Of a DNA stretch of 64,000 nt, positions 45,047 to 54,240 are shown in pieces; position 1 is the first letter of the stretch, and each line of letters begins with the position of its first letter. The position numbers and the translations under genes are program-made. The notes below the pieces were generated by a model, which saw only the letters and a list, made by a program, of their open reading frames with translations, did not search any database and was not told where the DNA came from. Origin of the DNA: Ichthyophis bannanicus (lineage: Eukaryota > Chordata > Amphibia > Gymnophiona > Ichthyophiidae); the NCBI GenBank assembly GCA_033557465.1, contig CM066033.1, forward strand, positions 1,358,707,834 through 1,358,771,833, in the 5' to 3' direction.

Positions 45047-46927
45047 CTAATCCACGTCATTCTCATCATTGACCGGTGTGGCCAATGCTTGAATGGCTCC
45101 TCCTCCTCTTTCTCGCTGGAATTGTTCTCGATTGGCTCCTCCTTGGTTTCGGGGATAGCCTCGTCTTTCTTCTCGCCACTGATGATTGCTGTCGTCATCT
45201 TGCTGGGCGTCTTCGAGTTGCGGGCACGTATCTCTCCAATGTCCTTCTTCTCTACAGTAGGCGCATTGGTTCACGCCTAGCTTCTGGGTCCGGCCTCCGC
45301 CTTGACCCCGCCCTCTTCCTCTGCTCCGTCGACTAGGGACACCTCCCCTTTTCTGTTCCACTATGGCCGCAGCCAAAAAATCAGCTTTCTTCTTCATCTT
45401 TCTATCACATTCTCTCTGTCTTTCAGTATCACGATTCACATACACTTTATGAGCGACTTCCAGTAACTGCGTTGCATTCATGCCCGCAAACCCTTCTAAT
45501 TTCTGTAATTTACGTCTAATGTCTGGTTGAGACTGGTTTACAAAAGCAGAATTCACCATACATAAACTTCCTGGTGCCTCGGGATCATAGGGGGTATACA
45601 TTCTGTATGCTTCAGTTAATCTTTCATGAAAATTTGCTGGGCTCTCTTCTATACCTTGGATAACTCCTGCAACTTTGGAAAGGTTCATAGCTTTCTGGCC
45701 CCCCCTTTTCAGGCCTTGTAAAAAGCCTTGGCGAAAACGGGCTAGGGCTGTGGTTCCTTCTTCTGTATTTGGATCCCAATGGGGGTCTTCATTCGGAAAT
45801 TCTCTCTGCGCTGCTTCCCGATGGTCTATTCTATCCTGCCCCTGTCCCGGAGCTACAGAGTTATCTGCCATCCACTCAATAGCTGCTTTTCTAATTTGTG
45901 CTCGCTCCTCTGTCGTGAATAGGGTAGTCAGGAGCTGGCGGCAATCTGGCCAAGTGGGTTGGTGAGTTTCCATAATAGTAGTTACTAATTCTGTCAGTTC
46001 CTGGGGCTTGCTAGTATAGCAGGCATAACGCGACCTCCTCCAATTTAACAAATCAGTTGTAGAGAAAGGGATATACACATAAGTTAGGGGTCCCGCTACC
46101 ACCTCATCATTATCATTCTTTACGGGCACTCCCGGGACTTGCCGTAAAGGCAGCATTTTGGCAGTAGGTGTCTTTTGGGATCTAAGGGTTATTTTTGTAA
46201 TTGTCTTCGAAGGGGTCACTTTCTTTTTCTCGACAGGTTTCACTTTGGGTATATCTTTTACTGGTTTGCTAGCACTAGCAACTGCTTGTACGCTATCATC
46301 TTCACTTTGGACATTCTCTTTTTCTTCCTCTTCTCCCTCTACTTCTGACTCGCTTTTTATGGCATCCTCGTCTTCAGCTGATTCCTCTCTCTGCCCTCCA
46401 GGAGGGGGATCAGGGGTTGGGTCCCGCTCCGGCCGTCGCTGGGGTTCTGGGGCAGGACGCCGGGCTACTCTTACCGGACCTGGGGTCCGAGGCTGTCTGG
46501 GAATTATTTCTGGAGAATCAGGATCTACCAGGATGGGCTTCTTTCTGGATTTCTTATCCTGCTCTTTCATTTTGGGCTGTTGTGTTTTCTGACTAGAATC
46601 TGTCTTAGCTAACATTATTCTGCACTGTTCCTCATAACAGCGCTGCGCCCAGGGGGGCGGATCTTCACAAATACTTAACCAAGAATCTATATAGGGGTAC
46701 TGATCGGGGTGCGCTATCCGCACTCTACGGTGTATTGACTGAATAATCTCTACATTGAACGTTCCCTCTCGGGGCCAGATGGGGTCTAGATCGGGCCACT
46801 CCCTAGTACACAAAATCTGCAAACGGGCTGCTGTCATTTTAATACCATAATCTCCAAAATACCCCTCTTTAAAGTGTGCGATCATACATTCTAATGGAGT
46901 GTTTCTAGTAGACCCCGCCCCTCCCAT
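45047..46927 (-). CDS. gag: ERV-1 gag polyprotein (intact reading frame)
   Basis: 626 codons from MGGAGSTRN (myristoylation context G2, S6) to TAG at 45,047-45,049. Matrix region 1-~110 is followed by a proline/acidic linker (~110-258). Capsid starts near PLRQVPGVPV (260), with FSTTDLLNW, THQPTWPDCRQLL and the major homology region around 424-450 (GIEESPANFHERLTEAYRMY). The nucleocapsid has one zinc knuckle CAYCREEGHWRDTC (555-568), flanked by arginine/glycine-rich stretches. The domain order and single knuckle are gammaretrovirus-like. Gag builds the virus core. The start was chosen for the myristoylation signal and the match to ERV-2; the frame stays open upstream to 47,029. I see no internal stop. 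Confidence 0.93.
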   Translation of the reverse strand: MGGAGSTRNTPLECMIAHFKEGYFGDYGIKMTAARLQILCTREWPDLDPIWPREGTFNVEIIQSIHRRVRIAHPDQYPYIDSWLSICEDPPPWAQRCYEEQCRIMLAKTDSSQKTQQPKMKEQDKKSRKKPILVDPDSPEIIPRQPRTPGPVRVARRPAPEPQRRPERDPTPDPPPGGQREESAEDEDAIKSESEVEGEEEEKENVQSEDDSVQAVASASKPVKDIPKVKPVEKKKVTPSKTITKITLRSQKTPTAKMLPLRQVPGVPVKNDNDEVVAGPLTYVYIPFSTTDLLNWRRSRYACYTSKPQELTELVTTIMETHQPTWPDCRQLLTTLFTTEERAQIRKAAIEWMADNSVAPGQGQDRIDHREAAQREFPNEDPHWDPNTEEGTTALARFRQGFLQGLKRGGQKAMNLSKVAGVIQGIEESPANFHERLTEAYRMYTPYDPEAPGSLCMVNSAFVNQSQPDIRRKLQKLEGFAGMNATQLLEVAHKVYVNRDTERQRECDRKMKKKADFLAAAIVEQKRGGVPSRRSRGRGRGQGGGRTQKLGVNQCAYCREEGHWRDTCPQLEDAQQDDDSNHQWREERRGYPRNQGGANREQFQRERGGGAIQALATPVNDENDVD

Positions 46928-47029
46928 TTCGATGTGTGCGCGCAACAACAGACAAAAGGGAAAAGGAGGGCGGACCGTGGGTAAGGGGTCCTCACGGCCC
47001 TGGAAACGTATAAGGAATACAAATAACAA
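46928..47029 (-). other. Open in-frame extension upstream of ERV-1 gag
   Basis: 34 codons open in frame before the gag ATG, beginning at a TTG and including DPLPT and a hydrophobic PFPFCLLL stretch. ERV-2 has a similar non-ATG extension, also with DPLPT. Some gammaretroviruses make a glycosylated Gag from an upstream non-ATG start; that parallel is only suggestive. Confidence 0.4.
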
Positions 47030-47401
47030 GACAAGACGACAATCGCTTCCCCCTTTTTGCGACCTGAACGCGGTCGCCCGGTCAGGAAATGCGCTACTCA
47101 GGGGTCCGCCTTCACTTGGTCCGTGCTGCCAGACCTCTCATTCACACTTCGTTCACACAATCATGCTAGCAACGTATCCCAGAATGCATTCGTTTCTATC
47201 TATTCTGACTAGTCTTTTTCCCAATTACAATAAGGATGGGGGTTTCACCCGGCGAATTCCCATGCGGGGTTACTCGGCCCTTCCTTGAGAGGTGATCAAG
47301 CTCTCTTACCAATTCCCAATATCTCGAGATTACAAATTCCAAATTCCAAGTTAAAATGGCAGTACTGCTCTTTCTATTTCTGTCTAGACACCAAATCAAA
47401 A

Positions 47402-47415
47402 CTATACTCACCGGA
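47402..47415 (-). promoter_or_regulatory. ERV-1 leader splice donor
   Basis: The minus strand reads CCGGTGAGTATAG, a strong donor (GTGAGT), about 245 bases after the primer site. This is where the donor for spliced env mRNA is expected. Confidence 0.6.
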
Positions 47416-47657
47416 TCCGGTCCTCAAACTTCCCAAGCAGGCGCATGAGTTGGACCTCGGACTCCCCTCACTCGGGTTCGAGGCGTTGGCTCCAGCCGGG
47501 CCCGGCACCCGCCGAGGTCCGACCAGCTCCCTCCGATACAAGGGACCGGCGGCGCCAGGGAGCAGCCCTCGTCGGAAGGGTGCGATCCCGGCAGGACCAA
47601 GCCTATAGAGGCGGAAAGTCGTGGTATATTGCCCTATATACACTTTGATTCCACAAC

Positions 47658-47675
47658 TTCCCGGCCAACGCACCA
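47658..47675 (-). promoter_or_regulatory. ERV-1 primer-binding site, tRNA-Gly type
   Basis: The minus strand reads TGGTGCGTTGGCCGGGAA. Its complement TTCCCGGCCAACGCACCA matches, as I recall it, the 3' end of vertebrate tRNA-Gly (UCC/CCC anticodon group) plus CCA. It lies 6 bases from the LTR end. Confidence 0.85.
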
Positions 47676-47681
47676 AGAATA

Positions 47682-48335
47682 TGTAGCAGCAAAGCGCAGA
47701 CAAACCAATGATACCAGGAGTCTGTTCAGAAGGTCCAAATCATTTATTTGTGCACAAGTCTCGAACCAGTCAATTTCAAAATGGCTGAGCAAAGTTTTCA
47801 AGCATTACAACAACTTTTATAGACTTCTGTTCCATTCTAGGTATAGAAAAACATTTCATTGGTCCCGGTACTCTCCCGTACCTCCCGTACCCCTTCCATT
47901 GGTCCCGGTACTGATAAGTTCATCCAATTATGTCCCTTCAGTGGGCATGGCACCTGCATACCCCCCTTCTAGTCCCAATTACAATGGTCAGTTCATCAAC
48001 TTGTTACTTTCACACTCTCAAGGCCATATAGCCAATTTGTGCATGCAGGGGAGCAGGGCTCTGCAACTCATCTGTCATCACTCCCAATTATATTCCTTGC
48101 AGATGTACTTTTTCTTATCAGTAACTTTTAAACACATTTTTCTGTATTTTTCCATCTCTCAGTTTTGCTTACCTAAGTTAGTTTAGTTCTCTTACAGAGT
48201 TCTATCCTACAATAGCAGCATATTGGGGGATGTGCAATCCTATGTGCCTCTCCACAGGCTTCATTTACAGGTCAAGCTAGCCATGCTGGCCTGCTTATGT
48301 CAGACACCGTGGATCACAGGCCTTCACCTGCCACA
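47682..48335 (-). repeat. ERV-1 5' LTR
   Basis: 654 bases, TG...CA. On the minus strand TATAAAAG is at 47,814-47,821 and AATAAA at 47,743-47,748. It differs from the 3' LTR by one extra 10-base repeat (CTCCCGTACC, about 47,875-47,890). The promoter points away from the cyclin C exon. Confidence 0.95.
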
Positions 48336-48600
48336 ATATGGTGGATTTACTATGAGCTCTAAATGGTCAGTGTTTATAGTACTTCCTAATGGGCCTGGTG
48401 GTTGGCACTGGAATAGAAATCTGTTAAGTCTTTCTTTATCCAGACACTCATTAAGAAGCATGTTTACTAAAAATTCATGTTAACGTTACGCAAATATTTA
48501 TGCAAATGAGGATCACTATGCAAATGAGGCCCCGCAATTAATCTCTGCACATGGCCCCACACCCCCCTTGGGCCGCCCCTGGAGGGAGGCACCATATTTT
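48336..48600 (-). mobile_element. hAT-B element, part on the high side of ERV-1
   Basis: The minus strand continues the hAT-A-like text (ATGCAAATGAGGCCC complement, ATATTTGCGTAACG, GGATAAAGAAAGACTTAAC, CACTGACCATTTAG), equivalent to hAT-A 58,580-58,740. ATAT at 48,336-48,339 is the right ERV duplication. The outer terminus (GGGCCGCCCC near 48,575) has lost the CAGGGGTCTC end. Confidence 0.75.
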
Positions 48601-48659
48601 GTAGTCGGTGCAGGGCACATTTTCAGCTTAGTACGATCCTGGCTTATCTAGAATTTGGC

Positions 48660-48855
48660 CTTCTCTTGTCTTCATCCTCCATAGGCATAGACCCTCCACT
48701 TTCCTGGCTCTTCTTATTTTGGCTCCCACAACTTATCGGCCTCCCTCCAATCACCGCCTTAAACCCATCCCAAAGCGCTGCCTGATAGAGATACTACCAT
48801 CAGTATAATTTACTTCCAAATATTCCTTAATGTCTGTCTACAGAGCTTGTTTTAG
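48660..48855 (-). mobile_element. L1-type LINE ORF2 fragment
   Basis: The minus strand encodes DIKEYLEVNYTDGSISI and, in another frame, ALWDGFKAVIGGRPISCGSQ. This is the W-(D/E)-x-x-K-A-V-x-x-G-x-x-I-S motif between the endonuclease and RT domains of L1-type elements. Heavily decayed. Confidence 0.6.
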
Positions 48856-48959
48856 CATTATTTAATACCCTTGTTAATACTGTCAGTACTCTCCTCTGTG
48901 TCCCTTATATTTTAATTACTTGAAATATTATTACTTTGGCAACACGTAAAAATTGTCAT

Positions 48960-49257
48960 GTCACATGCCTAATAGTGGAAGACGAGCGAAAAACTTCCCC
49001 GAGAACCACCCACAAAGCTACGCGCGATGACGTGCCGCGCTGGGTTTTGTGACGCCACTCTTCCGTTGCATTGTGGGATTTGTAGTGCGGGCGTCGAAGG
49101 GGAACCAGCGCGACTACCTATCCCACAGTCCACAGCGGACTCCGCTTTAAGGAAGCAGAAAGAAGGAAATAAGGGAAGGAAAACTTGGGAGGCGGAAGTG
49201 GCTGCCTCGAGCTGATCCTTTTCCGGCTCGGACGGCCGCGACGTCGCCGCTTCCTCC
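48960..49257 (+). promoter_or_regulatory. CCNC: CpG-island promoter and 5' UTR of cyclin C
   Basis: CpG-dense sequence unlike its surroundings, with no TATA box. Visible sites: GATGACGTGCC (CRE/ATF-like, 49,026-49,036), a ZNF143-type site on the minus strand (ACTACAAATCCCACAATG, 49,070-49,087), and a second similar site on the + strand (ACTACCTATCCCACAGTC, 49,113-49,130). An ETS/GABP-type CGGAAGTG follows near 49,193, and a YY1-like CCATGGCGG lies over the start codon. Such a set is typical of housekeeping promoters. The start site is not determined but probably lies near 49,080-49,200. Confidence 0.75.
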
Positions 49258-49289
49258 ATGGCGGGTAATTTCTGGCAGAGCTCGCACTA
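49258..49289 (+). CDS. CCNC: Cyclin C, first coding exon
   Basis: ATG followed by codons for AGNFWQSSH and the bases TA, then GTAAGTG. The ten residues MAGNFWQSSH are the N-terminus of cyclin C, and the split codon TA|C or TA|T would give the next residue, tyrosine. Cyclin C is the regulatory partner of CDK8/CDK19 in the Mediator kinase module in the nucleus. The start lies at the end of a CpG island, as expected for exon 1, and the donor matches consensus. No later exon was recognised in 49,290-64,000, so intron 1 would be at least 14.7 kb. The short match is the main limit on certainty, but the exon, donor and promoter agree. Confidence 0.88.
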
Positions 49290-49730
49290 GTAAGTGTTCG
49301 CTCGGTGAGAGTGGGTGGCGGGGGCGTCCTTCGTTTGATTATTATGGCTATTGCCGCCGTCACCGGTAAAATGATGTGTGAGGCTAGCAAGAGTCTGCCT
49401 CCCTACAACAGCTCTTGGGTCTGACCTCCCTGGGGTTTCTTCTTTAGTACTCTTAATCACGCTGAAAAGCTGATTCCCCTGACAGCAGAATGGTCTGAGC
49501 CCCAGAATCCTGGCCTGACAAACCTTTTGCTTCATGCAACTAGTAGTGAGCTCCTATGGAGGGAGGGGCGAGGGCAGAGGTTGTATTGTGCGGGACATAA
49601 CCCCTCCCACCCCCCACAAAGACTGCTGAGGGTTCTGAAAATGTTAGTCTCACTTTAAACCAAATCCAAATGTTTTTAATGACTGATTTTTATCTACCCT
49701 TTTTAAAACTGGTACTTATATAAGCAATGT
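49290..49730 (+). other. Start of putative CCNC intron 1
   Basis: Begins GTAAGTGTTCGCTCGGTGAG. CpG density falls off by about 49,330. No exon-like or repeat features recognised up to the L2 3' end at 49,731. Confidence 0.6.
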
Positions 49731-50117
49731 TAAATAAATAAATACCGCCTTTCTACAATCCAAGGTGGTTTATGTAGAACATAACAGAACTAACAATGCC
49801 TGGGCAACTGCTTTACAAGGAACATATAACTGGTGCTTAACATTGCTATGATCATTGAACATTGAGCGCAAAGTGTGTACAGGAGAGGAGGAGTAACTGG
49901 GGAGTAAGGGAGCTATAGGAACTGATGGGCAGGACTATGAGGGAGAGGGAGGGATGCTGGCTTAAGTAGAGGTTAGTTAATATTCAGTACTAGTTTACAC
50001 TGGAATGCAGATCTTGAGTTATATCCTTGGTGAAGTATTGGTGGAATGGAAAGGTTTTGAGTTTCTTCCTGAAGGCGGAGTGATCAAGCATTCTTCCAAA
50101 TCAATTGGGAGTGTATT

Positions 50118-50605
50118 CCAAGCGGTGCATTCCTCCTGACCTATAAATGTATTCACTCTTCTGCCCCCCCAGTACCTCTCATCTCTCCTTACACCCCCTC
50201 TCGGTTGCTTCGCTCTTCTAACAGTCTTCGTTTATCTGTGCCCTTTACTTGTACTGCCAATTCCAGACTTCACTCCTTCCAACTGGCAGCACCGTTTGCT
50301 TGGAATAGTCTTCCTATCTCTGTGCGCCAGGCGTCCTCCCTGGCCATTTTCAAGTCCAGACTAAAATCCGACCTCTTCACTATTGCTTTCCGTTCCTGTC
50401 TTACCCTTTCTTGATCTCTCTGTCAACATTTGCTTACTTTGTCCTGTAAATTTTGTTATTTGTATTATGTAACTTATTTTGTTTTCTGTCTTATTAGATT
50501 GTGAGCTCTGATGAGCAGGGACTGTCTCTCTTCTATGTTTGTACAGCGCTTCGTATGTTGCGGTGCTTTATAAGCCTTTAATAATAATAATAATAATAAT
50601 AATAG
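50118..50605 (+). mobile_element. L2-like LINE 3' end, plus strand, inside L2-B
   Basis: Encodes FAWNSLPISVRQASSLAIFK followed by SRLKSDLF (C-terminus), then the 3' UTR GATTGTGAGCTCTGATGAGC with GTACAGCGCTTCGTATG, ending in (TAA)8. This is the same family as the minus-strand tail at 25,695. Confidence 0.8.
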
Positions 50606-51180
50606 GGGCAAATAGAGAGAATACGTGGTTACATATGGATTGCTTGCTCTTGATTCTATGAGCTGGGGTGGTAAGGAGATTGTAGGAGTTGTGTTGGCGG
50701 AGTCTGTCGTTCTTGGGCCTTGAGAGAAGAGGGTGGAGGCAGTTTGCTGACTCATTGTGTATAACTTTGTGTGTCCTAAGTAACGGGGAGCCAGTACAGG
50801 TGTTGTACAGTAGAGCAGGGGTGATGTGTGCTTGTCTAGAGATTCTGAGAATCATTCTTGCTGTAGTGTTTTGTGCCATTTGGATAGGTTGTAATGATTG
50901 TTTGGGTAGTCCATAGTATATAAACTTGCAGTAGTCAAGTGTAGATATAGTTATTACTTGGCATACAGTACGAAATAGGTCTGAACTTGGTATTGGGCGG
51001 AAGTTCTTTAATGTTTGCAATTTATAGTAGATGGATTGTGCTATCTGTTTTATTTGTGCCTGGAAGTTGAGCTTATGGTTGAGGATTATGCCCAAGTACT
51101 TGAACTTCACTTGTTACGTTGATGGTGAAGTTTCCAAGTTGTATTGATTGTGGGGGGAGTATGATGCACCTGAGGATACT

Positions 51181-51181
51181 G

Positions 51182-51220
<39 letters not shown>

Positions 51221-51222
51221 AG
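51181..51222. repeat. Microsatellite (TG)n(TATG)n
   Basis: About 12 TG dinucleotides followed by four GTAT units, within the L2-B body. Confidence 0.95.
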
Positions 51223-51805
51223 CCTCTGTCTTTTCCTGATTAATGAACAGGTTGTATTGTTGGAGCTACTGATTCACTTTAGTGAAGCATTTGTAAATGT
51301 TGCTGAAGTGTTGAATGGCGTGAAGAACATAATGTCATCCGCTTAGATCTAGTTCTGTATCCTGTGCTCTTTGAAGATCTGACATTATGGGCTGAAGGAA
51401 GAGGTTGAATAAGAGCTGATAGACTGGAGCCCTGGGGTGGGTACTCCTTGTTGCTGGATGAATGGATGAGATGTTCTGGAGCCGATTCTTACTTGTTGGA
51501 TCCTGTGTTCCAGATAGGCGCGGAATCATCTTAGTGTGGTATCTCGGAAACCAATGTTGTGAAGTCTTTGTAGGAGCTGATGGTGTAGTAAGGAGTCAAA
51601 GGCTGATGAGATGTCTAGGAAAATTAGTAGGCAGCCTTGGGTGGTGGTTTGTGTGTAGGTTAATATTGAGTCAAGGAGAGATGTGAGGAGGGTTTTGACT
51701 CCATGTTTTAATTTAAACCCATCTTGGAATGGATTAAGGGGGGCATGGTCATCTATGAAGTCTTGGAGTTGGTTTTGTACCAATCTCTTTATTATCCTTG
51801 ATATA

Positions 51806-53854
51806 CAGTGCCTTGCAAAATTATTCATCCCCTCAGTTTTTGTTCTGTTTTGATTCATTCCGTCCAACCTGGACTGAAAATAGAGGATCATTTGGATGTT
51901 AGATAATGGCCCTAATGATATAGACCAAATTGGTGAGGTGGAATGACAGTAAAACACTTTATATATAACATTAAAAAATGTCTATACTGAAAAGTTTAGA
52001 GTGCATATGTATTCATCCCTTTTGCTATGAAACCCCCTACATAAGATCTGGGCCAACCAATTAACTGCAAAACTCACATAATTCATTGATTTGGGTCCCC
52101 CTATGTGTCATGTGTCTCATGATGCCTGTATAAATATACCTGTTCTGAAAGGCCCCTGACTCTGCAACACCACTAAACAAACAACATGAAGACCAATGAG
52201 CATTCCAAACAGGACAGAGACAATGACTTCCCATGTTTTATCCAAGTTCTCTGACCTTGTTCTCTGTAAAACCAAACAGTTTGTTCATTATGGTATGTTG
52301 TTATATTGTAAACCGCGCTGATGCTGAATAGAGCGGTATATAAGAGCCTGTAATAATAATAATAAATAATAAAGTTGTGGATTTGTATGGATCAGAGTTA
52401 GGTTATAAAAATCAGTCAATCAGTCAGAAATAACATAGAGTAATTTCCGTGATGAAAACAAATTAAAGTGAGAGATTCTACCAGTTAGTTCCCCCAAATC
52501 CATGAAAAATCAAAAAATGAACCTACTTATATTATCTGCACAAAGTATGTATATAGTTAACCAAATTCATGTATGTTAACATTGTTTCCCCCCCCTATTT
52601 TGTTTTTAGCATTCAGTATTTCTATCCCTATTTTTGAGTTATCCTAAACAATTTTAAACTTTTAATGTTCAAACATTATGATTCTAATGTTTTATATAAC
52701 TTCTAATCTTTGCAGAGTTATTTGTTAATTGTAAACCGCTGCTGATCACTGGAAGGAGCGGTATAAAAATGTTCTCAAATAAATAAAATAAAATAAATAA
52801 AAATGTATTCTGATCATCCCACGGAACAATATTGAATCCATGTTAGCAAACTGGAAAGAATATGGTACCACAACAAACCAGACCAGAGAAGGCCACACAC
52901 CAAAGCTCACAGACCGGGCAAGGAGGGCATTAATCTGTTCATAACACCACTTTAGGCCATACATACCGCAGAATGGGGCTTTATGGAAGTGTGGCCCAAA
53001 AAAACAACTATTGCTTAAAGGAAATAGAAAAAAAAAAAAAAACGGTTCACACAACAGCATGTGGTGGACCCCCCAAACCCATGGAAGGAGGTTTTCTGGT
53101 CGGATGTGAAAAAAAAGGAAAAATTGACCTTTAGGACCATCATGGGTTAATGTCGCACATGGGTGATTCCCATCACCCCGCAAACAACATTCAGACAGTG
53201 AAATATGGTGGTGGCAGCATCATGCTGTGGGGATGGTTCTCATCGGTAGGGACAGGCAAACGGGTCAGAATTGAAGAAACAAAAGCTGGCACTAATAAAG
53301 GACCATTTTTGTGAAAAACCTGATTGTCTGCCTGAGATCTGTGACTGGGACGGAGGTTTTACCTTCCAGCACGACAGTGACCGTAAACCTACCTCTAAAA
53401 CTGGTTTAATGGGAAACATGTAAATGTCTTGGAATGGCCTAGTCAAAGCACAGACCTCACTCCAATTGAGAATCAATGGCGTGGGTTGAGGCTTGCTGTA
53501 CCCCAGTGCAACCCATCTAACTTGAGGGAGTGGAACAGTTTTACCTTGAAGAATGGTTGAGAATCCCAGTGGCTAGATGGGTTATGTCTCATCAGCCTAA
53601 CACAACAGACTTGCAGCTGTAATTGCATCAAAATGTAGCTCAACAACTTATTGACTTTGGGGGTAAATACATGTGCACACTACTTCTTATTTTTTTTCTT
53701 TCATTATTGATTGTGACAAAGTAAAGGATACTATGCACCTTCAGTCATAGGCATGTTATGTGGTGCTATCCCCCAAAATGCCATTTGAATTCCAGGTTGT
53801 AATGCGACAAACCCAGACAGACCCCGAGGGGATGAATTCTTTCACCAGGCACTG
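51806..53854 (+). pseudogene. Tc1-1: Tc1-like transposon with decayed transposase
   Basis: TIRs begin CAGTGCCTTGCAAAATTATT and end ...ATTCTTTCACCAGGCACTG, with TA on both sides (51,804-51,805; 53,855-53,856). The transposase, + strand, is readable in pieces: [16 protein letters not shown] near 53,200 and LEWPSQSTDLTPIENQW near 53,430 (final DDE region with E). Several stops. It is inserted in L2-B and itself contains LINE/SINE tails near 52,280-52,375 and 52,480-52,800. The first reads TTGTAAACCGCGCTGATGCT, the second TTGTAAACCGCTGCTGATCA, each ending (AAT)n or (AAAT)n. Confidence 0.9.
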
Positions 53855-54240
53855 TAAGAGGGATACTTGATATTGGCCTGTAGGACTTCAATGAAGTGTA
53901 GTCCAGCTTGTTTCCTTTTAAGATAGGATACATTGAGCTTCTCTTTAAGGAAGTAGGCATTTTTCCCAGCGTTAGGGATGCATGAACTATAGGAAGGAAA
54001 TGAGGTGTGCTCTTGTGCTTTTAATCCAGGTTACAGGACATGGACCCAGAGCAGATGTAGTTGTATTGAGTTTTTTTTATGGTAGTCGCAATATTTTCCA
54101 GTAATGGGAGAGTAAATTCAGAACAAGTAGCCAGAGCAGAGATGTTATAGTGTAAGTTAATTGGTAAATGCTGACCAGGAGAAGTTGTTTGGTATTTGGC
54201 ACAGAGGTGATCTGCTATGTCTTGTGGGTACTATACTGTA

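Larger units (their letters stand above)
34084..48335 (-). mobile_element. ERV-1 provirus, gammaretrovirus-like, nearly complete but broken
   Basis: TG...CA-bounded LTRs lie at both ends, flanked by ATAT (34,080-34,083 and 48,336-48,339). A 4 bp duplication is usual for gammaretroviruses. Minus-strand order: 5' LTR, tRNA-Gly primer site, leader with splice donor, gag, pro, pol, env, polypurine tract, 3' LTR. A 4.14 kb L2-like LINE sits inside env. The provirus lies within an older hAT element and about 0.6 kb from the cyclin C CpG island, transcribed away from it. Frameshifts in pro/pol, one in-frame stop in pol and the env insertion make it non-functional as it stands. Confidence 0.95.
49731..54240 (-). 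mobile_element. L2-B: L2-like LINE, interrupted
   Basis: Minus-strand LINE in four pieces: 3' UTR/tail (49,731-50,117, hairpin ACCACCTT...AAGGCGGT), C-terminus and RT end (50,600-51,350), RT (51,350-51,805) and linker (53,857-54,240). Motifs: YLGIILNHKLNFQAQIKQIA, IFLDISSAFDSLLHHQLLQ and LNPFQDGFKLKHGVKTLLTS, then (beyond the Tc1) SLKRSSMYPILKGNKLDYTS and LKSYRPISSIPL. The order matches the LINE in ERV-1 env. Split by an L2-type plus-strand insert and by Tc1-1. Many stops; not functional. Confidence 0.85.

Noticed and set aside
46158..46592. 144-codon plus-strand ORF
   Set aside because: Antisense shadow of the acidic/proline-rich linker of ERV-1 gag.
48969..49259. 96-codon minus-strand ORF over the CpG island
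   Set aside because: No homology or start context. The region is better explained as the cyclin C promoter on the + strand.
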